Part shown: positions 1-13,637 of the stretch, one piece after another
Numbering within the stretch: the first letter of the stretch is position 1
Layout: the number at the start of each line of letters is the position of its first letter
NCBI GenBank assembly: GCA_025642065.1
Contig: JAODUP010000932.1
Location: forward strand, 1 to 64,000
Source: Paralvinella palmiformis
Lineage: Eukaryota; Annelida; Polychaeta; Terebellida; Alvinellidae
Direction of reading: 5' to 3'
DNA: 64,000 bases
Program-made: the position numbers and the translations under genes
Notes under the pieces: generated by a model
Database searches by the model: none
The model's input: the letters and a program-made list of their open reading frames with translations, nothing else
Told to the model about the DNA's origin: nothing

Positions 1-60
1 TATTTATAAATAATATTTTAAAAATAATATTAAATAATATTTTTACATATATTACTAAAA

Positions 61-917
61 AAATACTAGTGTACAACATACGAGGAAAACACGCGCATAC
101 GACTATATATATAATATACAGTTGTATTATTGTACACGATCAATATATTCTGTTTTGAATATCGCCTAAAAGTATATGTTGTTGATTTGCAATTCTAACA
201 AGTAATGGATTTTCAATTTATTTCTGGACAGTCCATAAGCGTATTAGTCTACGTCGCAGGTGGTCGTCTGTAACTAAATCACATGATGTTATGAAACTTT
301 TATATATGACGAAATATATATTTATACTACCGTCATCAAGTTGGTGCTAAACCAATTTGACAGGCAGCTGATCAGATTTCAAATACAGTTACTGGAACAT
401 ATGGTGCTTTGCTTTTAAGCGTATATATTTTTAATAGCGACACTAAAAATTCAGACAGAAAAAAACCAATGAAAGACAGTGATTTCATACATATACACTT
501 TATAAAAAGTTACTTTCGCTATTTTCTGCACAAAATCTGCTTATATCTCTATTATGACAAAATGCCTATTAACTAGATTGTTCATTCATTTAGTATTTTT
601 TTCTATCAGTTTCCAAAGTCTGATGTCTCTGATTCTTTATTTTTTTAAATGATATCCAAATTGCAAATACTAATACATGGTATAATCTTAAGGAAGACGA
701 ACTTTATGGCTTTATGTACTATACTAGTTACATATACGATTTACGTAAAGCAAGGATATATTGAATTATTGTTTGTGACACACGGTGCACTTGCGTTGTA
801 CGTCATCTCACATATAGCACATACATGCGAAAACACACAGAGACAATGATACACACACACATACACTGATGCATACACGAACACACACACACACACAAAA
901 CACACACACACAAACAA

Positions 918-993
<76 letters not shown>

Positions 994-1543
994 TATATAT
1001 ATTTGATTATATGCTAGAAATATATAAGCAAGTTAATTATATATGTAAGTCTTGTTATCAAATAGGAAATATTGGTGTTACGCATACGTACAGACATGAG
1101 GATGCAGGTAGCAAGTTTGTCCAAGCCATCGTAACATTTCGACTTCACTACGGTAATGCATGCTTATATGAAATAGCCCCTCCTTTTCACTCTGACAATT
1201 ACGTATGGGAGCGCAGAACTGTGATGTATGTACCGCTGATTGCACGCACTCTCAAAGGGAAACATGTAACACTAGTTTCTCAGAGCTGCGCTCTATGCAC
1301 TATATGGTTTCAGATCTCTATTGAAAAAGTGGGCAGAAACGTATTTAGTTATCTCTAGTCAAAACCAGTCATTATTGTCTATATTTCACATTTAATAAAC
1401 CCTGTCGGAAGATTAAGAATCTGATATTATCGTTTTAACAACCTTATACATCAATACACCAACGTATTTTTACATATTTACCATTTATACGTAACATTTT
1501 AGTTTACAAATAGCTTTTATCCACGCCAGTAATCCGGCTTATT
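61..1543 (+). repeat. Left arm of a long inverted repeat
   Basis: This arm matches the reverse complement of 6236-7800 almost base for base, apart from small indels and microsatellite length changes. Matching landmarks are the outer end (tgtacaacatacgagg, about 71-86) and the inner end (ccggcttattaacc, about 1531-1544), which mirrors ggttaataagccgg near 6238. Over 1010-1350 I see only about a dozen differences. An open frame at 1011-1358 (115 codons) is broken in the other arm near 6650 by a local sequence change and gives no family match I recognise, so I do not call it a gene. The arm could be a terminal repeat of one large element, or one of two copies of a dispersed repeat inserted in opposite directions. 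Confidence 0.9.
918..996. repeat. (TA)n microsatellite in left arm
   Basis: About 75 bases of nearly pure TA follow a short CA-rich stretch (852-915). The matching place in the other arm (about 6795-6880) has a shorter TA tract and a longer GT/GTGC tract, so this locus has changed length since the arms separated. Confidence 0.9.
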
Positions 1544-2555
1544 AACCTTTTATGCATTTTATCTAATACGGTTTGATTTCCAAACTTTCTAGGACACTGA
1601 TGTGTCGGTAAACAACATTCACCTATCCATCCAGATCTCTATTCAAGATCCTGTTTTATACATTGAAATAACTGATTGGCACAACACCACCGTATCTCAG
1701 CGACTCGTTCCAAGACGGTAAACTAGTAATGATGCTGCGATCTGAGTCTTGTTCACCTTGAAAGATCCCCAAGTCGCTACATATAAAGTATGGAGTTAAA
1801 CAGTTTTGACCAACATCTCCGACCTTGTTGAAAAATGTGCGTAATGTTATTAAACTCCCAGAAAACATAGAAATGTTCAGTCCAGTGTGCAGTTAGTCTT
1901 GTGCATTATCTATGTTTAATTCTGCACCTGTATATCTGTTTTTCGTGATATTAGTTCCTTAATGTTATCTATCTACCCTATGAAATATGCCGGTAGTATA
2001 ATAAAAGATAATGGCACCGAAACCAGTAATACGAAGCGACATAAAGAAAAAAAAACCCACAAGAATCTGTTACTTCAGACCAAGCAATGAAAATTTTCGT
2101 AAAAGTAACTGTTATCTGAGGTTCTAATACATGGCCAATGGAGAAGCCAGTAAAACCCATTGCTATGTTTTGCTTCCCTAGTATTATATTCGACATCTCA
2201 GACAAAACTCTACATCTATACTTACCTTAATGATGTAACAACATACTTATTGTTTCTTTTTTACTGACAAGTTGCTATGTGAATACAATATTTGTGCTTC
2301 ATCATTTTGCTAAATATAATAACGTGGAAGTGTACTATCGTATTCCTTTACAATTTCGAGAATCAGCTGTGATATAGACGAAAATAAACCAAACATCCAT
2401 TCTGACACTTTAATCCGAATGTTACTTATACAGAAGCTCTAACCTGACCTTTATCTTCATTAATATATATAGACATGAAATTAAATATTGAATATATGTT
2501 TTATCCGTTGCATTATTTTCTGGAACAGCATATTAGGACCAGTTGATTAGTGTTT
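1544..2555. other. Loop sequence without a recognised feature
   Basis: AT-rich sequence between the left arm and the Tc1 remnant. Only short open frames are present on both strands (such as 1656-1868 and 1978-2205 minus), and none resembles a family I know. I see no terminal repeats or tandem structure. Confidence 0.5.
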
Positions 2556-2559
2556 ATGG

Positions 2560-3384
2560 TCTGTTCAGTGGTAGCAGTGTAATCATTGATACATGCCGAA
2601 ATGGACATACCAAGTCAGCAAACACCCTTTGTGCTGAGTGGTTACGGCTCACTAATACCCCTCTATCCAGAATGCTAGTGAATCTGCTCTTACTTCGCCA
2701 CAGAGACCTCTGAAGAAACTTTTATTGTTGCAAAGACATCGACAGGCGCGTATGGATTGGGCTATAAACCATCTCCGCTAGCGACCAGGTCATTGGCAGC
2801 AGGTCATCTTCAGCGATCAATCCAGATTCCTGCTTTCTCAGATAGATGGTCGTATCCGGGTCTGCAGATAGCAACATGGGGCATATAATGAAAATTGCAT
2901 CATTCTTAGAGTTCAAGGAGGGGTGGTGGAGTTACCATATGGGGTGCTTTTCACCATGGTAGAAAGTGTGACCTTCACATCGTCGATGGAAACCTGGATC
3001 AGTACCGGTACCTACATATCCTGGAGGAAAGGTTATTGCCATTTGCTCGTCTGACAGTTGGGTATACTTTATGTGTACCAGGATGACAACGCCAGGCCTC
3101 ACAGAGTTCGCACAGTGGTCAATTTCATGGAAACTGAAGGGATCAAACACATGTAATGTCCAGCAGTGTCTCCGGATATGAGTTCTATACAGAACTTGTG
3201 GTCCGAAGTAACACGCACCATGGATGTAAGTGCCAACCAGTCTACTAATCTGGCAGAATTACGACAGATAGTCATTGATGCCTGGCAAGCTCTGCCCCTT
3301 TAAATCCTGGCAACCCTGATTGACAGCATCCCTCGACGAGTACAAGCTCTGTACGATGCCCGTGGGGGTCATACCAAATATTGA
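2560..3384 (+). pseudogene. Dead Tc1-like (DD34E) transposase
   Basis: A Tc1/mariner transposase would cut and rejoin DNA at TA sites. Reading one frame from about 2713 to 3384 gives the family landmarks in order: a basic HRQARMDWA segment, IFSDQSRF with the first catalytic Asp (2803-2829), QDDNARPH with the second Asp (3079-3102), SPDMSSIQNLW (about 3166-3201), and a C-terminal RGGHTKY ending at 3384. There are 34 residues between the second Asp and the third catalytic position, as in Tc1 elements, but that position is Gln (cag) instead of Glu. At least five in-frame stops are present, near 2779, 2869, 3055, 3153 and 3300; several fit C-to-T decay. The N-terminal DNA-binding part upstream of 2650 is barely recognisable. 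I could not find this element's own terminal repeats. It lies in the loop of the large inverted repeat and may be a passenger. Confidence 0.88.
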
Positions 3385-4129
3385 AACGTGATTCATGTGC
3401 CTCATTGAACATTATAAATAATCAGAACGTTTGACAGTTTATTTAATGCATTGCTTAACGGCCACATTTCATATATTTAGCATTTTCCAATAATAATCAT
3501 ATTTCATTATATTCACCATGATCCAGAATATCCATAGTCTTTCAAGTGCTTCAATATATTCCTTATAGGGTAATTATGTCGATAAATACATAAAATTCAC
3601 ATATCGTGATACTTTCGCTGGAAAAACATAACTATAAGTATGAATTAACAAACAATAAAATTATATTACATATTTATTTTCAAGTCTGTAGTAATATTTG
3701 GCGACTGATAGGAAGTGTAGATATAAAACAAATAATATGTTTCGTTTGGTCGCGTATTGATTTTCATTTATTCTTTCACTTCTTCCTTTATTTTGACCAA
3801 GACTGCCATTCCGTATCTTGAGCACGATTATTGAAAATTAGTTTAAATACGGGGGTATATCTTTATGTTTTAAAAATGTGTGACAGAGACTACCGGTATG
3901 TCACGGACTCGATATTCCAAAATGTTCATTTATCTGACATATTACCATGTATCAAGAACTTGTCAAATTAACGAATTCTGACTGTAAATGTATATAATTT
4001 ATTTAAAGAATAAGCTGGTTTTGCAATCTGGTTCCCCTAATAAAATAAAATCAAACGTGAAAGAAGAAAAAAAGGATTCTTAGAGAGGTAGTTTTTTTTC
4101 TTCAAGTTGAATTAAAGGAGGATTTGTTC
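3385..4129. other. Loop sequence without a recognised feature
   Basis: AT-rich sequence after the Tc1 remnant. The expected right terminal repeat of a Tc1 element is not evident within the first 150 bases. The only open frame of note (3606-3821 plus) has no recognisable domain. Confidence 0.45.
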
Positions 4130-6180
4130 GATTTTCATATCAATAAATGACGTTTTTGTATACACCCAATTGTCAATCATTAAAAAAGCTATTATCAACA
4201 TGTTCATGTATAAAAACCGCTATGTTCCAATATATTCTTTATGCATGAAAGATGATCTGATATTCTGAGGCAACTGAACTTCGAAATCGGCACCATTTAT
4301 TTTATCGACCTTGACCTTACCTTGTGATGTTATCAGTGCTTATCTCTGTGAATCGATCTCGAATATCATTGTATGTTTTAAGTAGCAGAACATTTTTCAA
4401 AAGGCCGACATGTTGCGCATCAAACAGTCTGCTTACGGAGACAACAAATCCTGGTTACTCGTTTTTCACGCTGCCATGGGATAATAAATTTAAGTTGGAT
4501 AGTTGGTTGAAGAAATTATAATTAATGTACCCCTCTGCCGGACAAGCTGGGATCTGTAAATATCATTTCAAGCCATGAGTTTTTCACATTTTCTTATGAT
4601 TGCTATGGTTGCATAGATGGTCATCTTTGTACAGGATTGAACAAATAAGACTAGATCAATGTAGTTGGTGATTCATTTAGTTAACATGGACACATTTGTA
4701 TTAGCCATATTAACTCCCTTAAAATATAATTCCTAATGTTTGTACAACATAATGTTTTCACTTAAGTTATAATTATTGATACCAAATCACTTGGCACCTA
4801 ATATGTAATGTACCATTGACTATATAATTACCTGTCAACCAATTATTTTGAGCTACAATAAAAACGTTTAGCCAACAAATACTTCCTTCTTGAATCTTAA
4901 TTGGGTTAAAAGCATAAATGTGTAGAGTGAACATGTTCATTTCATAAGCTAGTGAAATATGTCTATTTCAAGTAGGAAATTGTCTAATTATTGCCAATAA
5001 AAGAATCAAATATTGTGTTATTGGGTATTTTATTAATGAAAATTGGGGGGGGTGGTGTTGAATTTTGGATAATGTATCAATATTAAAGAAACTATTGCTT
5101 GGTTTTGTGCAACTTATCTCGGCACTAAGTTATTTTGTATGTATTAATTACCTATAATCAACCCCCTAATATTCTTGAATGAAATACCTATAAATACATT
5201 TTTACTCCTCTGTTGGTTGTAATTAGACGATTAATATGTATGAGATTGATGCAGTTCAGCCCATGTCATTGTATGTTTTTATTCCTGGATCAAATTAGTT
5301 GTAATCTTGATTGATCGTCGAAGTGGAATTATTTGAATTACATTGGAATATACGTATTAATCTTGTTGCTTGTGAAACACTAATGACTCTAGAGGTTGAA
5401 AGTTTGTCATCTCCGTTCCATCAGAAGTCTGTTGACACAGAGTCTTGCTCAAGCTTTCATGCATTAATCAGTACGTATTGTCCAGAATGATAGACTTTCA
5501 GTTATGGAGACGTGGTTTCGAGAGCATAACTCGCTGTACTTGATCATAAAAGTAATGTGGTGAGACCTCAAGCCAGAACAAAAGATGGCATCTTGAGGTA
5601 CAATATTGTGTTTCTAAAGATAACAAAACAGTAGGATACTGGATACGATTTCAAATTAATAAACATTTGCAAACTAAATAAAACTTAAGACATCATTAAT
5701 TCTAATACTATAATCCCCAGAACAATTTTATCTGTTTGGCACAGGATGTGGTAAACGGTAAAGGGCCGTTCGCCAAAGCATCATGAATCAACAGTATGAT
5801 GTGTATTAATTATGTCCTGATACACAGATATGACTGAACATCTCTGAGCATTTGTAATACAATCACCAATACACCCTAAACAGTTTTTCTTTTCTGTAAT
5901 ATGTGATAATTCAAAACAACATTGAAATTCTATAGCCGTATGGATTGAAACGCATTGATCACACAAACATCAATCTGACATGACAGCTAACAAAGTGACA
6001 GCTCCAACTCGATGTTGATTGTTATCGGTATTAATGAACGTAATAATTTATTATAAATCAGGTGATTCTGACTTTAGTTTCCTAGCATCAGTATTAACGT
6101 CCTTCCTATATTAAGTAGCAACCCTACTATTAGTTCTATTTTTAAAATCTAAGAACCTTAACATTACTACTAATGCTTGA
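4130..6180 (-). repeat. Dispersed repeat P, copy 1
   Basis: This stretch aligns with 9815-11565 in the same orientation at clearly diverged but continuous identity. Examples are the tgtataaaaaccgct motif (about 4206 and 9889), the cgaccttgaccttgccttgtga region (about 4307 and 9984), and the tctatagc..ta..ggattgaaacg block (about 5930 and 11475). Copy 1 has an extra segment near 4350-4660. The minus strand contains a cysteine-rich P2X7-like remnant at 5781-5990, so I orient the unit on the minus strand. No terminal repeats or target-site duplications were found. It could be an old non-autonomous transposon, or a retroposed or segmental copy of a gene fragment. Confidence 0.75.
5781..5990 (-). 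pseudogene. P2X7 C-terminal-like cysteine-rich module, broken (copy 1)
   Basis: The P2X7 C-terminal (ballast) domain is a cysteine-rich, metal-binding cytoplasmic module. Invertebrates also carry it in proteins that are not receptor channels. Here the minus strand reads Ser-Asp-stop, then CLCDQCVSIHTAIEFQCC, then ELSHI and later CITN. This follows the domain pattern W-C-x-C-x2-C-x-x-M-P-T-x3-E-x2-C-C with a following Glu-Leu, except that the Trp codon is TGA and Met-Pro is Ile-His. The open stretch ends at 5781 without the rest of the domain. The paralogous copy near 11.5 kb keeps Trp and Met-Pro-Thr but lost several cysteines, and together they support the assignment. No channel part (transmembrane segments, ATP-binding loop) is seen nearby. 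Confidence 0.6.
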
Positions 6181-6199
6181 AGGATATGTCTTATCTGTG

Positions 6200-6211
6200 C
6201 CCCCCCCCCCC
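6200..6211. repeat. Poly-C run
   Basis: Twelve consecutive C residues lie about 25 bases outside the inner end of the right inverted-repeat arm. The run is simple sequence with no other signal. Confidence 0.9.
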
Positions 6212-6235
6212 AAATAGTGTTGCTACGAAAAATGG

Positions 6236-7834
<1,599 letters not shown>

Positions 7835-7837
<3 letters not shown>

Positions 7838-7885
7838 GTATGCGCGTGTTTTCCTCGTATGCTGTACATCTGTAGTTTTTAGTAT
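7835..7885. repeat. Second copy of the outer end of the inverted repeat
   Basis: The roughly 45-base terminal segment at 7754-7793 recurs here in the same orientation, with one substitution (tgttg to tgctg) and a small indel near the end. The two copies are separated by about 38 bases of TA. It could mark a nested insertion of the same element or slippage across the TA tract. Confidence 0.85.
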
Positions 7886-8334
7886 TGTTATCAATATTTG
7901 AATATTTGTCATACATTAAAACCGATGCATGTACATTGATTTTCCACTAAATATGAATAATCCTTGAGTGATACATTGAGCTTCTCACTGTTCGCAGTAT
8001 GTCAGCTATTATTATTATTATTACCTCTGTTTATGCACTATCAATATTAGTTTTTTGTTTATCATTGCATTTATTATAGATTTACACAGATAATTCCATT
8101 GCATATGGAACCAGTTTATGGCTTATTATTTCAGTACCTGTTGTATTTACCTTGTGACGTATCCAATATATTCTCACCTTATTATGCTCGAACTTGTTGG
8201 TGATCAATTCCTCAGGTATATACACTATTATTTATTGTTGAGAAGTGATTGGCGTAACAAATATGTATTGTCAGATATGTGACTGTTCTTTAGAAATATT
8301 ATTTCACTGAAATATCTACCGATGACAGTTTATG
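7886..8334. other. No recognised feature
   Basis: AT-rich flank with a short (ATT) tract near 8009-8021. I see no coding signal or repeat partner within the window. Confidence 0.4.
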
Positions 8335-8625
8335 TTTTTGTTCTTTCACACACAGAAGACGAAAGACTCCACGTATGCTGTTGCTACGTCTAGCAGAGTT
8401 TATTTCGACTATACAATATTTCTATCAAGTAGCACGCGTGAGTATCGAGCTGCGAAAGACACGTCTTCATTGAGTCACTGTTTTCTTAGGTCTTTGCTCA
8501 CATGAGTCCATCGATACTGGCTTATATAGGAATTCCAGGACCAGAGAGCCGACGTGATACTTGCGGCCAGACTTCCGGTATCTGATCGTATCAGTACTTA
8601 ATTGATAAATATGAAGATTTTCGTA
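8335..8625 (-). repeat. Candidate solo LTR (Ty3/gypsy-like)
   Basis: On the minus strand this moderately GC-rich block has the order expected of an LTR. A TATA-like box (tatataag, near 8521-8528) comes first. About 110 bases downstream a polyadenylation signal (aataaa, near 8403-8408) follows, and then a short U5-like tail ending in a tgtgtgtgaaag stretch near 8345. Base composition differs from the AT-rich surroundings. I could not fix the TG...CA ends or a target-site duplication, no second LTR or internal pol is adjacent, and no matching copy lies in the window. A host promoter or an unrelated repeat remains possible. Confidence 0.35.
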
Positions 8626-9650
<1,025 letters not shown>

Positions 9651-9814
9651 GATATGGATAATATAAATGACACATAGCATGATGAATAGTGAGTACATCC
9701 AATGGACGGTTTCTCAAGATCGAAAGCGGTAGAATTTGTTGTTGGTGTTGGGAAGTTTAATTTACCACGAATTGCGCTTGTGTATATGCTTAATGGGGAA
9801 CTTTGCTCTATTTG

Positions 9815-11570
9815 CATATCACTAAATGACGTTTTTATTTACACATATTGGCAATCATTAAATAAAAGTTAATATCGACATATTTATGTATAAAAACCGC
9901 TGCGTTCTAATATATGTTTAATGCATAAAAGACGATCTGAATTTCTGCGCCAACTGAGCTTCGAAATCAGCGCCATTTATTTTCTCGACCTTGACCTTGC
10001 CTTGTGACGTCACCAGTACTTATCTCTGCGAATCAGCTGGTATATCCTGGAATGTTTTAATCATTTAGGTACATTTAGTTAGTGAGTCATTTAGATAACA
10101 TGGCCACATTTGTATTTGCCATATTAACCCCCTTGAAATATGTTTCCTACAAAGAAAATATTATTTACAATATTTGTACCACATACCTTTTTCACTTAAG
10201 TTATAAGTATTGATGCAAAATCACTTGATACCTAATGTGAAATGTAACATGGACTATTTAATTATCTACCAACCAATTTAAAAAGATAAACCTGAATTAA
10301 GTTAATCATTTTGAGCTACCATTTACCTTTTACCCAACAAATACTTCCTTCTTGAATCTTAATTAAGTTAAAAGCATAAATGAGTAACATAAACTTGTTC
10401 ATTTCACAAGCTAGTGAAATATGTCTATTTCAAATAGGATATTGTCTAATTACAGTCAATAAATGAATCAGACATTGTGTTAGTGCATGGGTATTTAATT
10501 CATGAAAATTGGGGTGGATTATGGATAATGTATAAATATACAAGAAAATATTGCTTTGTTTTGTGCAACTTGCCTCAGCAGTAGGTTATTTTTATGTATT
10601 AATTACCTATACTTAACCCCCTAATATTTATGAATGAAATACCTGTTAACACATTTTTTACTCCTTCATTGGTTGTAATTAGACAATTACATATGTATGA
10701 GATTGATGCAGTTCAGGCCATCTTCATTGCTGTATATTTTAACATTTTATTCATGGACCAAATTAGTTGTAATTTTGATTGAAGATTGAGGTGGAATTAT
10801 TTGAATTGCATTGAAATATATATATTAATCTTGTGAATAACTAATGACTATAGAAGTTGAATGTTTTGTGAAAATTACTTCAGAGTGTGAAGTGAACTCC
10901 ATGAAATTATATGTAGATGTTTATTTTTTGTCTAAACCATATCTCATATTGACAAGGGTATATATTACATGTCTCAATAAAATGTGTTGCATTTGTGTAA
11001 TGTCATTGACAGGATACAGCTATATGTATCAAATATTGTAATAAGAACAGAATTAAATTAATTCATATATATAAGGTGTGCATTCGGTAGTGCTACAAAA
11101 TGAGAATAAATATAAATATTTGAAATGTAAAGTAGTGAATGTATAAGATCTCAACCGTAATATATTAACAGTTTATCAGACTAAATAATATACATCATAT
11201 TCTTCAGGGTGTGTGTTTATTATTGATTGTTCCACACATGATACTATAGTAATTCTGTTTTTGTGCAAGGTTTCCATGGACTCAATAAGTGAACTGCCTG
11301 TTTGATCTGTAAATAATCAAACACGAATAAAGTTTTCTCCGGTGATGTGAATTTTGTTTTGGTTATAGATTGTTCTAGAATAGATTTAAAGTCCAGAACA
11401 AAATCCACAAATACAATGTCTGAAGTAACATGATCTAAGCTACATATATGCTTTGATAATTCACAATAAATTCTATAGCTGTAGGCATTGAAACGAATTG
11501 CTCAAACGAACACCATTCTGAATTGACAGCTGACGGCTCCGACTCGATGTTGATTTTTCTTTGTATCTAT
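9815..11570 (-). repeat. Dispersed repeat P, copy 2
   Basis: Direct partner of 4130-6180, starting at the atcactaaatgacgttttt block. The block around 9895-10035 is especially well conserved between the two copies. This copy lacks the insertion present near 4350-4660 of copy 1 and has its own additional material around 10850-11440. The minus strand carries the P2X7-like remnant described at 11440-11705. Confidence 0.75.
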
Positions 11571-11705
11571 GAACTCTGTTTCTGTGTCACTCTTACTACT
11601 TTCAGTAATTGAAACTTCAGAATTATAATATACTGGTTCAAAATCATAAGGTGGAATATTTGAGGCCACGACCGGGTAATTATGACAATATACACAGTAA
11701 TCCAA
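11440..11705 (-). pseudogene. P2X7 C-terminal-like cysteine-rich module, broken (copy 2)
   Basis: Two adjacent minus-strand frames join into one recognisable domain start. The first (about 11705-11550) reads IPPYDFEPVYYNSE followed by a Ser/Asp/Glu-rich stretch (ESSKSDTETE). A PY-x-FEP motif before an acidic linker is, from my knowledge of the family, common upstream of this domain in invertebrate proteins. A frame change near 11550 then gives SEWC, and four residues later FVSMPTAIEF, the counterpart of the C-x-C-x2-C ... MPT-x-x-E core. Only the first of the three core cysteines remains, so the module is dead. Compared with copy 1 it keeps Trp and Met-Pro-Thr, so each copy holds what the other lost. 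No intact gene is implied. Confidence 0.5.
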
Positions 11706-13080
11706 AACAATAATCTGGCATGTTTACATGTTGGAACCATAACCGGACGTCGGTATGCTAAGCACTGAGTGACATATCGTGCGCAGATTGGCTGACAAAT
11801 CTTCGAGCTGGAGATTAATGGTATCAAATTATACTCATAAGTTTTATGAAATTGTAGATCAAAATTGCCCCCTTTTTTAAGCCTGAAAACTAGAAAACCC
11901 TACACGTTTAAATATCAATAATGACATATTAGACATGATTGATTAATGCAAGTTCATTGAGATCAGACACAACGCTTTCTAGATACAAATGACGTCATTA
12001 TCCCCTTTCTGTACTGATGTCCGTTACCATGATACACCCTATGTATACCAAAGCTTAGACACGCAGAGGTATTTCTGGGTTTTAAAACAAATGGCAATGC
12101 AATGGTGACATTGGTACAATTAAGACAGTAATGGTCTGTGCAATACATCAACTTCCGTTAGTAATAATTGCGAAGCGATTTGAACATTATTTGTCGGAGA
12201 AACACTTTTATATTTGTATCATAGGAATTATCTACGTACCTTATCACGTTAAATAGAACCACTATTTAAATATCCGTTTCATTCATGTCACGAAACAATG
12301 GTTCAATTACCGTGGCAGTAATATCCATCGAAACAAAAGGGAGAATTAAGATAAAACGTAAATTTGTGCATTTCACCTTTAATGATTTAAATTAATTTTT
12401 TTGCTGTAGTGAAGTATGGAAGTATATTTATTGTCAATTATTGATTACCATGAAGACTATTTTTATCAACAAATATGTTCAATTTTGTAATATCTCTCTC
12501 ATTCTTTCTCTTCCTCATTCTTTTCTCTCTCATTGTCTGTATGATTACGCTTGTTTTTGTGCATAGGTATGTGCGTGAATCTTTAGTAAGGTTCTTCACG
12601 TTTTGACACATCTGTCGTTGTGCTATAGCGCGGTTTCATTATGACTTCAATCTCATCAGCCACTCGGATTGGGAATATGTCAATTATTCTGTAGATATTT
12701 ATCGGCAGCATATGTCAAATGTTTCCTCATTAAGAGAGTAATCGAAGAAGTTGATATCATCCTTAAAACTGTACAATTAAATTTATGTTTACCGAAATAT
12801 TTTCAATAATTCCGCATTTCTACAAGATGCACTCCATTGAATTCACATAATGCAGAAATAGCTATATTAAAGATGAATGCATACATCTGAATATGTATTT
12901 TATTAAAGACTCTCAGCCTAAATATTGTTAACATATATATTCTGTGATCAATAATTTAGAACAGCAGCCAGACGATGACACTGATAAAGATACGCGGTTT
13001 ACAATATTTGGAATGTTATGGATAAATGAGATTAAAACCTGGACTTATATTTTGAAAATGCTAAAGATGGTATTACACAC
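11706..13080. other. No recognised feature
   Basis: Anonymous sequence. Open frames on the minus strand (11567-11827, 11963-12151) have no family I recognise; the first may be further decay of the module upstream of the P2X7-like remnant. A CT-rich patch lies at about 12493-12535. Confidence 0.4.
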
Positions 13081-13086
13081 GCAACA

Positions 13087-13153
<67 letters not shown>

Positions 13154-13156
13154 GGT
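13078..13156. repeat. Compound (CA)n(TA)n microsatellite
   Basis: CA units (about 13089-13117) pass directly into TA units (to about 13152), followed by a G run and decayed GT sequence to 13215. Confidence 0.92.
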
Positions 13157-13580
13157 GGGGGGGTGCCTGGGTGCGTGCACTTGCGTGTTTGTGTGCGTAT
13201 ATATGTCAAGTGCGTGTACGTAGTTGTTTCTTAGGTAGCCAAGCACTTAGCCAGCGTAATATATTGAGACATCTTACAATTCCTATCTATAAATAGTATA
13301 TAATTATATCTAATTTATCATTAGATTATGTTGGACTTGGCATATTTTCTTTCGTTTTAAATGACACGGAAATAGAAAAATTCTTAGGTCAGTGATTTAT
13401 CCTTGGCTAGAAACTAGCAAAACCTTATGATCGATTGGTTACTGTGTAGGGAAATATCATATAAGAGCAGGAAATCTGACCTTAGCTTTTGTAGTGAACG
13501 ACTTTCATCTCTACCCTTTCTAACATATTATAACAGATTATTTTGAATACAAAGAATACAATACCAAACAAAACATTTAA

Positions 13581-13581
<1 letters not shown>

Positions 13582-13635
<54 letters not shown>
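13582..13635. repeat. (TA)n microsatellite
   Basis: About 52 bases of pure TA with no associated CA or GT tract. Confidence 0.92.

Positions 13636-13637
<2 letters not shown>

Noticed and set aside
1011..1358. 115-codon open frame in the left inverted-repeat arm
   Set aside because: The same frame in the right arm ends after about 45 codons because of local changes, no domain is recognisable, and it begins next to a TA microsatellite. Conservation between the arms reflects recent duplication, not selection.
11963..12151. Minus frame with several Cys residues as a secreted peptide
   Set aside because: No signal peptide or regular cysteine spacing, and no paralogue in the window.
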